Below, piece after piece: positions 51,179 through 62,800 of a DNA stretch of 64,000 nt. Every line of letters starts with the position of its first letter. The first letter of the stretch is position 1. The notes under the pieces were generated by a model that saw nothing but the letters and a program-made list of their open reading frames with translations, had not been told where the DNA came from and ran no database searches. Source of the DNA: Acridotheres tristis (taxonomy: Eukaryota; Chordata; Aves; Passeriformes; Sturnidae); assembly GCA_037013685.1 (NCBI GenBank), contig CM072884.1, forward strand, positions 103,901,548 to 103,965,547, in the 5' to 3' direction. The position numbers and the translations under genes were made by a program.

Positions 51179-53284
51179 CTGAAAAGAGAAAGAAATCATT
51201 TTGTTTCCTTTTTTTTTTGTTTATGAAGCAACATTATTCTTACAGAACAACTCCTAACAGCTCACAGACTGTAATTATCACTCAAGGAAAGAAGCAAATA
51301 TAATTGCTAGAAGATTTCTTGTATGCAAAGTCAATATGCCAAATTTTATTGGGCAGGTCAAATTCTTATCATATTGGTGTTCTGGATATTGAATTATCTT
51401 CTTCACAAACCCGAAACATGATATTTATCAATATTCACTTAAGTGTTAAACAAATTGGTTGATAAAAACTTTGATTGAAGAATGCTCTCCAAAACACCAT
51501 TACAGTGAGGAAGACAACAAAAATAACTTTTTCAGTTTTCCACTGCTACAAAAATCATTGTTTGCATTCTTTTGACAACTGTCTCTACTCCAGTTTATAA
51601 ATGGCAAGAAGTACTGACTCCAACACGCAACAGGAAGTTTCCCAATGAACCACAGTAGGGATACTGAAAGATAGAAGGTGCAGAATTAAGGCTGTATATG
51701 ACCACAGAATCATTTTGTGTGGAAAAGACTTCTAAGATCAGCGAGTCCAGCCATTAACCTAACACTGCCAGGTCCACCACTAAACCACATTCCTGAGCAA
51801 CATATCTACACATTTTTGAACACTTTCAAGGGTGGTGATTCAACCACTTCCCCGGGCAGCCTGTTCCAATGCTTGACCACCCTTTCAGAGAAGATGTTTT
51901 CCCTGCCAGAACAATGCCTCTATCTTTTTTGCATTAGACCAGCTTCCAAATTTGACTTGTACAACATAAGACTCACCTTAACTATAGTAACTTTTCCTCT
52001 CTTATCTGTGTAGAAAGCAAAGCTACAGGAGCAGAAATGATAAATGCAAAGTACTACTATAGGAACCTAACAATCAATAACTATCAGTTTGGCATTGGGA
52101 GCGCCAGCAGAGCCCTGTTCCACTTTCACAGGGTACTGCTGTACTTGGGAAGTGCCATGTCCAGCCTGCCAGCTGCCTTTCAGGGAGTCACCGACGTGAT
52201 AAGAAGTCCCCTGGTAGAGCTGCACCTATGGGAGTCTCCACAAAGAGAGACGGCAAAAAAAAACCCCCAATCATAAGTGCTACACCAAAAGCCACACCAG
52301 CCTTTGTTGGTGGAAGCCCGAGCCTTCCCTCGGTCTCCGGGGCACAGAGCCCCGGGCACGGCACGGGCAGAGCCGCTGCCCCCGGGCCGTGCAGGAGAGC
52401 TCCCGCTGAGGGAAACGAGCAAGGAGCCGCTGCTGACTCCCAGCTTTCCCGAACCGACTGCCTGGAATTCTCTTTATTCGTGGAAAGCATCTGCGGATAG
52501 TGCCTGCCCTCACACGACCCCAGACCTGCCTGCGGCCGGGCTCTTGAGGAAGGGGCAGAAGGTGGAGCCTTGCTCCGTGTCCCTCTACTCCCGCACCTCT
52601 TTCACTCCGAGGGAAGCCCCGGGTCAGCCCATAGATATATCCCTGGGGATACAGGCGGGCTCTCCCCGCTCTCCTCGCTGCCCTGGGGCCGAGGGACCCC
52701 GCTGCCCCTCCCGGCCACTCACCCGGGTTGAAGAGCACCGTCCCCTTGAGGTAAGCGTACTCTTTGGTGCTGATGTCCAGGCTCCAGCACTTGGCCAGGA
52801 AGCCCTTGATAGCCTGGATCTCGCCGGCCGAGGGCAGGTGCGGACCGTGGTGCTGCCGGCCCGGTGCCGGTGCCCGCGGCGGGGGCTGCTCGCCCTGCTG
52901 CCGGGCGGTGAGGATGCGCTGCAGCATGCTGGGCTCCGCGCTCTCCACCGTCTCCAGGTGCACCCGGTCCTGCGCCAGCCCCAGCAGCAGCAGCGGCGCC
53001 CAGCAGCTGCGGACCAGCAGCAGCTGCTCCTCCAGCGGCAGCTCCTGGAAGCAGGGCACGTTCTGGACGAAGCGCAGCGTCTTCACCAGCACGGCCGAGG
53101 CCGCCTTGCAAGCCACCTGCGGGCTCCGCAGGGCCACCCGCCGCCGAGACCCGCACGGGCAGCCCCGGGGCGCCGGCCCGGGCGGCGGCAGCGCCCGCTG
53201 CTCGCTGCGGAGGATGCTGTAGAGGATGCTGCTGTGCCGCCGGCCCTCCGCGCAGCAGCGGCAGCCGCGCTCCGCGCACGCCAT
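50934..53284 (-). CDS. NR0B1: NR0B1 (DAX1), orphan nuclear receptor / transcriptional co-repressor; two exons
   Basis: The joined CDS, 53284-52723 plus 51178-50934, encodes 268 residues. NR0B1 is a nuclear co-repressor that binds NR5A receptors and acts in adrenal, gonadal and pituitary development. It has a nuclear-receptor ligand-binding fold but no zinc-finger DNA-binding domain. Seen here: a Cys-rich start (C3, C8, C10, C11), an LxxLL-like LYSIL at residues 21-25, then a continuous ligand-binding-like domain from about residue 50. Blocks that match mammalian DAX1 almost word for word include [58 protein letters not shown] and the C-terminal helix [10 protein letters not shown]. Human DAX1 is 470 aa because of 3.5 N-terminal repeats; only one diverged repeat unit is present here, as known in birds. 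The start is supported by a strong context (G at -3 and +4) and a TATA box 117 bp upstream. The splice joins a split Asp codon with GT-AG ends. No frameshift or in-frame stop was seen. Confidence 0.97.
51179..52722 (-). other. NR0B1: NR0B1 intron 1
   Basis: 1,544 bp with canonical GTGAGT donor and AG acceptor, in the same place as the single intron of mammalian NR0B1 (inside the codon after NP in KGTVLFNP). The promoter-proximal 450 bp are GC-rich and remain open in the exon 1 frame to a stop at 52280. The remainder is AT-rich and contains a CR1 3'-end fragment at about 51701-51915. Confidence 0.93.
51701..51915 (-). mobile_element. CR1 LINE 3'-end fragment inside the NR0B1 intron
   Basis: The plus strand reads as the reverse complement of a CR1 3' end: CAGAATCATTTT, then GGAAAAGACTTCTAAGATCA, TCCACCACTAAACCA, TTCAACCACTTCCC and GGGCAGCCTGTTCCAATGCT in the usual order. 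Only about 210 bp of the 3' region remain, so the copy is strongly 5'-truncated as is normal for CR1. It lies in the same orientation as NR0B1. Confidence 0.88.
52723..53284 (-). other. NR0B1: NR0B1 coding exon 1
   Basis: 562 bp, 187 codons plus the first base of a split Asp codon. It encodes the Cys-rich N-terminus, the LYSIL motif and the first two thirds of the ligand-binding-like domain, ending ...KGTVLFNP. The donor reads GTGAGT on the minus strand at 52722-52717. The exon is very GC-rich and codons mostly end in G or C, unlike exon 2. Confidence 0.95.
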
Positions 53285-53400
53285 GGCACCCGCGGGGCCG
53301 GGGCCGGGCTGAGCCGCCTGGGAGGCTCGGCGGGGCGATCCCTGCCTCCTGGTCCTGCCGGCAGACGCGCAGCTCTCGCCCTCTGCCCGGCTCCTTAACT

Positions 53401-53408
53401 TATTTATA
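53401..53408 (-). promoter_or_regulatory. NR0B1: TATA box of NR0B1
   Basis: The minus strand reads TATAAATA here, 117 bp upstream of the NR0B1 start codon. Transcription would be expected to begin about 30 bp downstream, near 53372, giving a GC-rich 5' UTR of roughly 90 nt. Immediately upstream on the minus strand is a CA dinucleotide array. A TCF/LEF-like TTCAAAGG lies at 53480-53487 on the plus strand. I found no exact NR5A element (TCAAGGTCA) in the proximal kilobase. Confidence 0.75.
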
Positions 53409-53418
53409 GCCGGCGGGG

Positions 53419-53455
53419 GTGTGTGTGTGTGTGTGCGTGTGTGTGTGTGTGCGTG
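53419..53455. repeat. GT/CA dinucleotide repeat next to the NR0B1 TATA box
   Basis: About 37 bp of alternating GT with two GC interruptions, starting about 11 bp upstream of the TATA box relative to NR0B1. Alternating purine-pyrimidine DNA of this sort can adopt Z-form and is length-polymorphic in many species. Confidence 0.9.
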
Positions 53456-53830
53456 CAGCCGCAGGCGCTGTACCGGCGGTTCAAAGGGGCAGACACTTTA
53501 CTGGCTGGAAAAGAGGCGGGGGAAGGGGGGGAGATGAAAAAGAACCCCAAACCCTCCTCCTCCTTCCCTGAGACAACGATGCCCGGTGGGAGCAGGCGAG
53601 CCGGCCGCCTCTGCCCGCAGGCTGCTTTGTGATGAGCGCAAATTGCACCCTCCTGGCCGCGGGATGCCGCTTCCCAGCTCCCCCTTTCCCCAGGCCGGCT
53701 GATGTTAAGCGGGGTGTTTCGAACAGGGCAGGGTAGCTCCCGCCTCTCTCTTGTTTTGCCACCGTAGGGAGCAACTCCCGACCCCGCGGGACCCCACCGA
53801 GAAATGGCAACTCGCCCCGCTGCCTTCACA

Positions 53831-56800
53831 AGCACCCGAGAAGTCTGGGGGAGGAAAGACGAGGGTGAATTGGTGAAGAAAGGAACGCTGAATTGGTCCA
53901 TATAATTAAATTCCCGCCGGAGGGGGAAAAGGTCGCACCACTAACGACATCGAGGGATTTTGTGTATGCGTGCCCTAAGGAGCGATGCCCTGTGTGGCAA
54001 ATGAACTCAGTGCTGCCATGCGGGGAGGGAGAATCGGGCATGTCCTTGCCCAAACGGGCAAGCTCTGTGAGGGTTGCTCTGTCAGGGTGCCCTGAGGCTG
54101 GTGCCTCTGCTGCACCCACTGGGATCCCCCATGGAGCCACTCCCATTAATAATTCCCTTGCTCTGCCTTTCAACCTATAGCCCATCTTTCTGATGTCATG
54201 TTGTTCCACTCATTTTCATTATCCCTTCAGGGTCTACTTCTCCATGAATCTCTCCTCTTAGACATTTACTTTTCTGTGACCCATGTCCTCCAAGTGGCAT
54301 AAGGACTCCAAAGCAAGGAAGCTTTCCATCCCTCCAGGCCTTGATGTTTACACAGGAGGGACAGGGAAGTAGTGATTGTCCAAATGTGGACTCTTAAATG
54401 AAAAATAAACACCTTCTCAGCTGGGCTAAATAAAAGTGGCAGCAGCAGAGCAGAGTAAATATGCACCACAGAAAATAAAGTTACTTCTGTCTGCTGAATA
54501 TGGGCTAAAACTGAAGCATTTTCTGGTTCACGTGATCTGGAAGAACCTTGACTGAGAGTCAGAGAAAGTATCCAGTTTTAAGAAAAATTCTGCACCTTCT
54601 CCACCAGTATCTGCTACGAAGAGAAGACTAAATCACCCTCTAAAAGCTGCATTTTTTTCCATAAAGTTGTGGGTTTAAATTTTTGTTTGTTTCTTTCTTT
54701 GTTGTTTTGGGGTTTTGTTTTGGTTTTTGTTTTGTTTTGTTTTTTTTTTTTTTTAAGTAAATACCGTTGAGTTCTTTGGATTGTTTTTTTTTTTTTTTAA
54801 GTAAATACCGTTGAGTTCTTTGGATCTTGTAGAAACAAAATAATTTTGGAGTGGATCTTACCAATTTCTTTTCCCTGTGAAGTCAGTCCTACCCTATCAG
54901 CTTAGACAGGTATAGAGTCATATAGTCTTTTCCCTCGAAGTGTTTCTTCACAATTGGACTCAGAAGGGATATTCTTTACAAATGGGATTTACAAATCTTG
55001 TGTTTTTTCGTAGGAAAATGTCTTTAGAAAGTTATGCAAAACACTGATGACTGATGGGCTACCTGCCTCAAGTAAACCTTGTTTTCCAAATGCAAGCTAT
55101 CCAAAATCTAGATTATCATACTTTTGTTTTCCCAATGAAGTGCATTTTCTTTTCCACAGACCCAAGCATAAGAAAGCCTTGTTTGCTTTGCAGTAGAAAA
55201 AAACTGCTACAGTGCACCAATTAAAGTGATGTCTAAAGTTTGCTGACAGGTCAGAAGTTTCACCAAATATCCTTGAAAAAATAAAAGATGCTAGATTTAC
55301 AAACCAAATGTACATAAGTACTAAATATTACCAAATTTTTCATTTGTAGAGTATCACTGGTAATGGGAAAACAGTCATTTATTTGTCTAGAATATTTCTT
55401 TGCCATTCTAGGTTGTTTCCTGTTATAGTCATCAATGTTTCCTCAGCATTAGTATTTTAGATGCTTCCTTTTAAGCCATTTTTTGTCTTTTTCTTTCTTA
55501 GCTTTTTCAGGGAGGGGTTGTTCACTAACTTCAGAGGCAAGTCTTTTCAATTTTTAGAAAAAGAGCATCTCTGCACTTTTAGTTGTCTTCAGTAGCATTT
55601 TTCCTATGAGGTAAAGATTAGTAGTCTGACTGTGGAATCTAGATGTGTTTTTTATGAGTTTGGAACTCGAAAAATATCTATGGGAATGCACAGTACAGCT
55701 GAGACTGGAATCACTGCCTTTGCAGCTTTGACCTTGGACTACAACTGTGGGAATGTTCTGCTTATTATGGGAGGATGCTGCTTACACAGGGCTATAGACA
55801 AAGGAAATATTTGTAAATATAACTTTTATACCAAGTCTACAATAGATTTTTTTTCCCTGATGTAGCAATATTGGTTGGAGGTGTTTAATTTTTCAAGGTA
55901 TTTCTCTTCCAAACAAGTCTCAAATGTAGATGCAATTCTTCTGTTATATAATGGTTTTGCTGACTCTTCATTTTCCAAACAAACTCATACAGAAAGTCTT
56001 TTTCTTTGATAATTATAACAAAATGTGTACCCCACACTGGAACCGAAACTTGGTTTACTATTCAGTGCCAGAAATCACATTGCTGTAGTTATAAAATGTA
56101 CTTCCTTCTCTGAGAAGTGCATGTAAACACTCATTTCTCTCATTCTAATTTTTAATGTATTCTGATATACATGGAAGTTTATTTTATTCAGGGCAAATCA
56201 TCTCTTTCCCAGCTAAAACATTGAGAATATCCTATGAATATTTATTTGTATTTTTCGTGTTGGTACTTAGCAATTTGTACAGTCTTTATTTAAAAATCTT
56301 GGTTCTGCCCGTCCATAACATTCAAGCTAAATTAACAACAAAGCATTCTATTCACAACCAAAACCAAAATCCCTCACAGAAACCTAACTGTTTGATGGAA
56401 AATGCATGAAAATCCTTTTAGAATAAAGTGGAAGTGCCTGGTTTCTGCTGGAAGATCTGATGTTACATGGGTACTACCAAGCTCCTTGTAGTACAATCAT
56501 GAGTAGGTTTACAAGCTTCCAGACAAAGGATTACTTGTTTGTATTGTTTGGGGCTTTTTTAGATTGTTTTTGTTTTGGGTTGGTTTTGTGTGTGGTTATA
56601 AGGTTTTTTTAGCTCAGACAGAGCCTTGGATACGGAGGTGATACAGTGCAGTCTTGGCAGCCTCACTCTCTCATGTTGCTGTTCAGTGTCTCTGTATCAC
56701 TCATCTGGTAGCACATCTGGTTCTTGGCCAGAGGGCAAGACTTCAGTTTCAGAACAAGACCAAACAAGCATTTGTTTTTATGCCATCAGTGCTTCAGTGC

Positions 56801-59800
56801 ATCGTTAGCTTGAGAAAAGCCTTTTTTCCATTGTAGAATTTGATCCCAATGTCCTATAAACACACACTATTCCTTTTAGTATAAGTACTGAAAAATAAAA
56901 TTTGATTTTAAGATCAAATGTAAAGCAAACAACTTGGTGATTAGCACAAGAGAAGTTAACTTTTTTCTACAGAAAAACAAAGTTTAATCTGGAATCTTGT
57001 TATAAGGATATGATAAGCAGTATGTCTTTTGTAAAAATAAATGTTTTATTAAAACAAGGTTTTGGAATTCAAGTACATTGCTGCTTTTCATTCTTTTCTC
57101 ATTGTGACTATCCATTCGTTAGACTGACCACCATTCACATTTCCCCTATTTTTTCTGGGGTGTTTTTTGAAATAAGTGGGGATTAAGGAGAAAGTAGTTC
57201 TACCTATGTGCTGCACCACATACTGCTGATGGCACTGCTGTCCCCTTCCTGGATGGGCAATGGATTCCTTAGGAGGAGCACACCATGAGACTGAGCCAAA
57301 GATATTTGAGGTGGACTCAAATGAGAGACGTTGACCAGAATATCCAGAGCTTTTCTAGTTTCCCCAAGGCTGGGATTTTACAGTGTTTCTGTGTCCCACC
57401 ACCAGCTCACCTAACAGTATGTGCTTGTTCTAGAGCAGGATGAGCATATGGTGACATTTTTATGGAATTAGCCAGAGTATATAAAAAAGGAGTTTATTCC
57501 ATGTTCAGACCTTCCTACCAGCTGCTTGAAAGCAGATGATGTCTAACATAGTATAAACTGTAATGGTGCAAAATCAGCCTTTTAACATATCTTAAAGAAA
57601 CCAGAACACACAGAAGGGAATATGTTATTGTTGTTGTCAGATCAGTTCTTTGTAAAATATGGCCATGGCAATTTGGTTACAGAAATAGAAATTCTGAATT
57701 TTAATTTACTCTTATTGGACCATGCCCTTCACTGTCATATTTCCACTGGCAGATAGCAAATTTAAGGAAGCCTCACATACCTCAGGCCTGGCCTTTTTTT
57801 CTTGTGCCTATATGCTAATTTACCTTAGCTAATGCTAGATTAGAGTTCACCAGGTTTTGGGGTAAACAAAGTTAGGGAAGGAAGGAAACTTGTAAACTTT
57901 TTACAGTGAAAGGCACTCAGTTGTTTCCCATTAAAAAAAGATTAATTGATCTTTGGGGTAAACATCTCTGAGCCCTAGCAATTCAAAACTGCACATTTAG
58001 ATACACTATTAGTGTTTCAGTGTTTAGATATAAGTAATAACTTATATTTTGGTCCAAAGTGGGTTCATGGGGCTCCCAAACATCTGCCATCTGGAATGCT
58101 TCAGGGTGCAGTCCCATAAACTATCCTGAGCCAACCTAGCTGCTCACTGGAGCTGAGAGGTGGCTCCCACAGAAGTGCCACTGCTTTCCTTGCCCCAGCT
58201 CTAGCACACACCCAATTCTTTGGTGAACCAAATCTTCTTTCTAACCTGGTAGCATTTTTGTGACAGCCATTACAAGAAAAGTAGAAATGAGAGAAATGAG
58301 ATACCTTGAAATGTGCTTTCCATGCTTAATTTTACCCAGCGATACTTTTGAAGTTTCTGCCCCACCCGAGAAGTTGGAACACTCATGACACAGCAGAATT
58401 GTGCCTGGTGAGTCAACAAAAAACTAGCGCATCAAGGAAAAAAGAACACGTAGTTTTCTGCTAATTGAACTAAACTGAACTCATTTTAGCTAAGGCTAAA
58501 ATGGGTACCAGAGCAGGTGGAAAGGTTTGTTCTTACCACCCTCCCAGGAGAATGGGGAAAGAGCAGGAAATATTGCTGCAAACCAGTATTCCACTCAGCC
58601 ACCAAGTGGAACTGCTCCCTCAGGAAGGTAAAGCCATAAATCTTGAGAGCAGAAAGTAATAGGTGTTAGGAGAAGGCTTGTAGCAAGCTTGGGTTAAAAT
58701 TATTCTTTTAAATATCATGCAGAATTGATCTGTACCCTTGCTAATGGCACTTGAATAAGGGAATTGTGTTATAAAATATTAGTGTAGAAATAGCTTTCAG
58801 TTACTTACCTTGAAGAATACACTGCTGATACAGAATAACAGATGGGTAACAGGCAAAAAGCTCAATTAAGTTAGATACTGTTCAAGGTTGTGGCTTAAAG
58901 AATAAAACACATTCTAGCTCTACAGTGGCAGGAGGCTACTATGTATCCACTGCACCAGTTTTTGAGTTTAAAGTTCTGTATGTTACTACAGCTAATTGCT
59001 AGTGGTGAGTTCACAGATACACTTTCATTTGTGACTAATATAATAGGATATTCTGCTAATAAAAATTTACATTCAAATAGGCCTATAATTTGGCATGTAT
59101 TTTATCTGAATATCAATGGGTAGATTTTTAAAATCCATACATCTTTCTATAGGTTTTAATTCAGACATATTTCATCCAAGCTGGGTATGTAAAAATACTG
59201 CACTCTAGTGAATCAATGATATAATTTCTCATTAGATAAAGTTTGTGTCATGGTATTAAAACTATTTTTTTTCTTTTTTACTATTCTTCAAACATGAGTT
59301 TGAAAGGTATATATTTAATTTAAAGCTTCACCTGTAATCTCTATTGCAAATTCTTATGATCTTCAAATAACTTCAGCAGTTCGTTGCACTCTTTGCCTCA
59401 ATCATTATTCACCAGGTTTCTAAATTTTCTACACATTCTGTAGCTAACAAGGAAATCACTTGGCATTCTATTCTGCTGGCAGACAAGACAGACTGCATCT
59501 TCAGTTCTGTCAAAACAATCATATTAGCTTACCCTCTTTAAAGAAAGGAGTTTTCTAACCTAGATCTTTTCAACACCAGCGGATTAGGGAGTGACCCAGC
59601 AGTTCTGCTAGTACATTCAGTGTACGTGCAGTCATTGATAGCCCAAAGTACAGTGGGAAGTGCTAACATCTTAATCTATCCAGGCTGCAGCCAGACTGCA
59701 TCCTTGGCTGGGCTGCAATCAGACTTTGAGGCTGAGGGGGACCATCAGCTCCCTTTTCTGGCTTCCTGAGGCCACTGTTAAACATGGAGCTGACTGAAGT

Positions 59801-62800
59801 GCAACTTCTTCTTAGCTCTCTGCCTTGACAGGACACCATTCATCTCACTCTGCAAACTCAGTCCAAGGCACTAAAGCCCACCAGTCCACTGGCTGTTTAC
59901 CCAGGTTTTTGCCACTCTTACTGTATAAAATTAGCACTGTGCTACTGATTTCCAGATTCAGCTTATAACTTCTAGGCTCCTGATACACATTTCTCCATCT
60001 AAAATCACAGGAATAATCTCTGTCAATATTCACTTTTTTTTTTTTTTATTGAGTAAAACATATTTTATCTTATAAACAGCTTTCTAGCTAAACCTTTGAA
60101 GGTCTTTTTTTCTTTAGACCTATTTCTTAGATATCCGTTGTGCACATTGCAACACTTTTGCCAGTTTCTAAAATCCTTTGAAATGTGGATATCAGAACTT
60201 TACAGAGGGCTCCACTTGTGCTGTTCTCACCAGTGCCAGGCAGAGAGACATAGTAACTCCCCAACTTACACTCATGACTCTATGCTCCTACATTAAAGAA
60301 TCATTAGTCTTTTGGGATCATTGTTGCCTATTTGCACTGGGAACTCATGTCAGACTGCTCCTCTTCTGGGACATCCTACATAGTTTTCTGATCTTCTTTC
60401 AACAACAGAGCTGTCAATTAGCAGAGATAGGATGTCCTGTTTCAATTCCATACTTGGAATTGAATATAATAATATCTATTATATATATAATGTGTTCCAT
60501 GAGAATATGTCCAGAAATTCAAGGGGGGAGCTTTTCTCATCTTCAATTACTTCTCATCACCATTGATCCTCATCTTCATCCATGAATCCCTACATATCTC
60601 TTGAGTTGGAGATGGTGGTGTGTGGTTTGTTAATTGTAATTTTGTAAATTTTTAAGTCACTTTTTGCTACTGTATAGTGCTGATGTTTTACATGGTATAT
60701 CATGTCATTCTGAAAAATGCCTTACCAGAATTCTAAAGAATGTTGTACCTGAGTAGTTACTTTTGGCTTGACCAAGACAGAGTTGAATATTACAGAGCAC
60801 TGCTATAAAATTTTATGTAGGGTCCTCATAATGTGATTATTTGGCTATTTGTTTACTTCCTCTATCATATTAAAGCATATCTTTCTAGGTTTTCTCTCTG
60901 AAAATTTGGGTTCCTTAGAAAACTTAGACTGCAATTCCTTCTTTCACACTTTTGTTTATTTTGCTTACTTGTATGCACCATACAGAGGGTCCATCTCAGA
61001 AAAAAAACCACAATGTCGTCATTGACACTTCTTTATCTCTTTCTTACATCCAGGAACACGCTCGGTTTCAGTCTCCCACTTTTTTCACAGTCAAGTTTTC
61101 TCTGTACACCTGCAGCACAGTAAATCACATCATTACCTTGTCCTTTTAATAACAGAACTGCAGTAGCTCTGAGAATTTAAGCTGTTGCTGATTGTACATA
61201 TTAATATTTAAAGCATTCATGATGGTTAATTTGAGTAAAATCGTCATGTTTGCTTTTGATTTGAAATATGACTTTTTACTTTTTATTATCTATGTTGTAT
61301 CCTTACAATAAAAGTTTCTACATAAAACATAGAAAATTTAATCTGATACTTTGTAGCTTATTTTTACTCTTCTTGAAGCAAAATTGCATGTTCTCCTTTA
61401 CCAAACTTAGAAAAGGTTAGTGCTTTACAAACATAAATCTCAGAATTTCCCTGGAGATGTTTTTCTCCCATCAGTCTCCTCCCCCTCCACCTCTAAAAGC
61501 TTTGTCAGTTCAGGTCTTTTAAAAGTTTCAGTCATGACCAGCCTGGATCTTTGACATTCTTTCCTGGTAAGAAAAGAAGGCTTAACTTGGAAGCAGCTCA
61601 GGCTACAATTAAAAGTGTGTAAAGGAGAGAGAGAAACAATACCTTACTCTAACAGAAACTGGCTGACTTTATTCCAAGGTCTTGCTTACCAGAGGATATA
61701 AAGAGTCAGAGGCACTGCCACAGTAGATATTGAACTCCACCCTGACGCCTGGCATTCTTCTCTGACCACCAGAATTACACCAGTGTTAGGGCCTATGTAA
61801 AATTGTGGTGCCTTGGACTGTTCAAAGAAAGTTTAAGCTTTTTTCCATCCCACAAAATTAAACAAGGATTGTTTTATTAAGTCTAGGAGGAGTAGCAACG
61901 ACACGGGGGAAATGACAGTCAGTGTCCAAATTCTCTAGGCTGTCAGTTCTATCACCTTCATTCCAATAGTTAAATTAAACCTGCAGTGGCTTCACCTCTT
62001 CATTTTGATGAGTAGAGATATTCTTAATAACTTTGATTTGTTCCCAGTGATAACTATGGCTCCTGATGTTATGAAGTAACAGAAAAAGGAAATCCCATGT
62101 GTTCCCAACATGTGGAGCCTGGGCTGTTCTCTGAGATGGTAATTTGGGAAGGATGATACACTATTAAAAGAAAATTGACCCCGTTTATCCAAAACATTTA
62201 AAATCTGAGGTGATGTTGCTGAAGCACCATAATTTCATGTCTCGGTTGCTGACACAGCTTGTGTAGAAACAGTTTTAATAAAGTCATTACAGGGTCAATG
62301 GAAAATCTCTGTACATATCTGAAGTATTTTGAGTGATTTATGTAAGTCCATGGATATTCATTATGATGATATTCTTTCAGGTTTCCATTGACAGCAGAGC
62401 AATGTCACCGATAATGTCCAAAATAAATTATACCATCATAAAGCTGAACCTTAAATGCAACAGAATTAAATTTAAGGTAACTGTTAAAGTCTGACAATTA
62501 AGGGAAGTTAAAGGACATATTCCAAATAATAAATTGCCCTGCCCTGGATAAGTGTTGTCATTCAGTAGGCTTTGTGGCACAGAATCAGACCTATCCATAA
62601 TCCATGCTACAAGAACAAGGAAGGGAATGCAGTGAGAGAGCCTATTCTAAATTCTCTCACCTTCCCTGGTTTATTGGTACTTTGTATCAATACTGTTTTC
62701 AATGCCTTGTGTCTCTGAGCACTTTGGTTTTCTGTATTAGACTTTCATTGTCGTCTATGGCCATCAAAAGATTCTTCAGTGAGGGTTCATGTGTAAAAAC

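Larger units (their letters stand above)
52290..53830. promoter_or_regulatory. GC-rich, CpG-dense island over NR0B1 exon 1 and promoter
   Basis: This interval is dense in CpG and G/C runs, in sharp contrast to the AT-rich DNA on both sides. It covers the 5' part of the intron, exon 1, the 5' UTR and about 400 bp of upstream DNA. The edges are estimated by eye. Islands of this kind commonly mark vertebrate promoters of developmental regulators. Confidence 0.7.

Noticed and set aside
52719..53279. 186-codon minus-strand frame overlapping NR0B1 exon 1
   Set aside because: Out-of-frame reading of exon 1; low-complexity Ala/Gly/Pro. The NR0B1 frame is the one that matches the family.
52277..53398. 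373-codon plus-strand open frame opposite NR0B1 exon 1
   Set aside because: Antisense shadow of a GC-rich coding exon; the sequence is Arg/Ala/Pro/Gln-rich with no domain.
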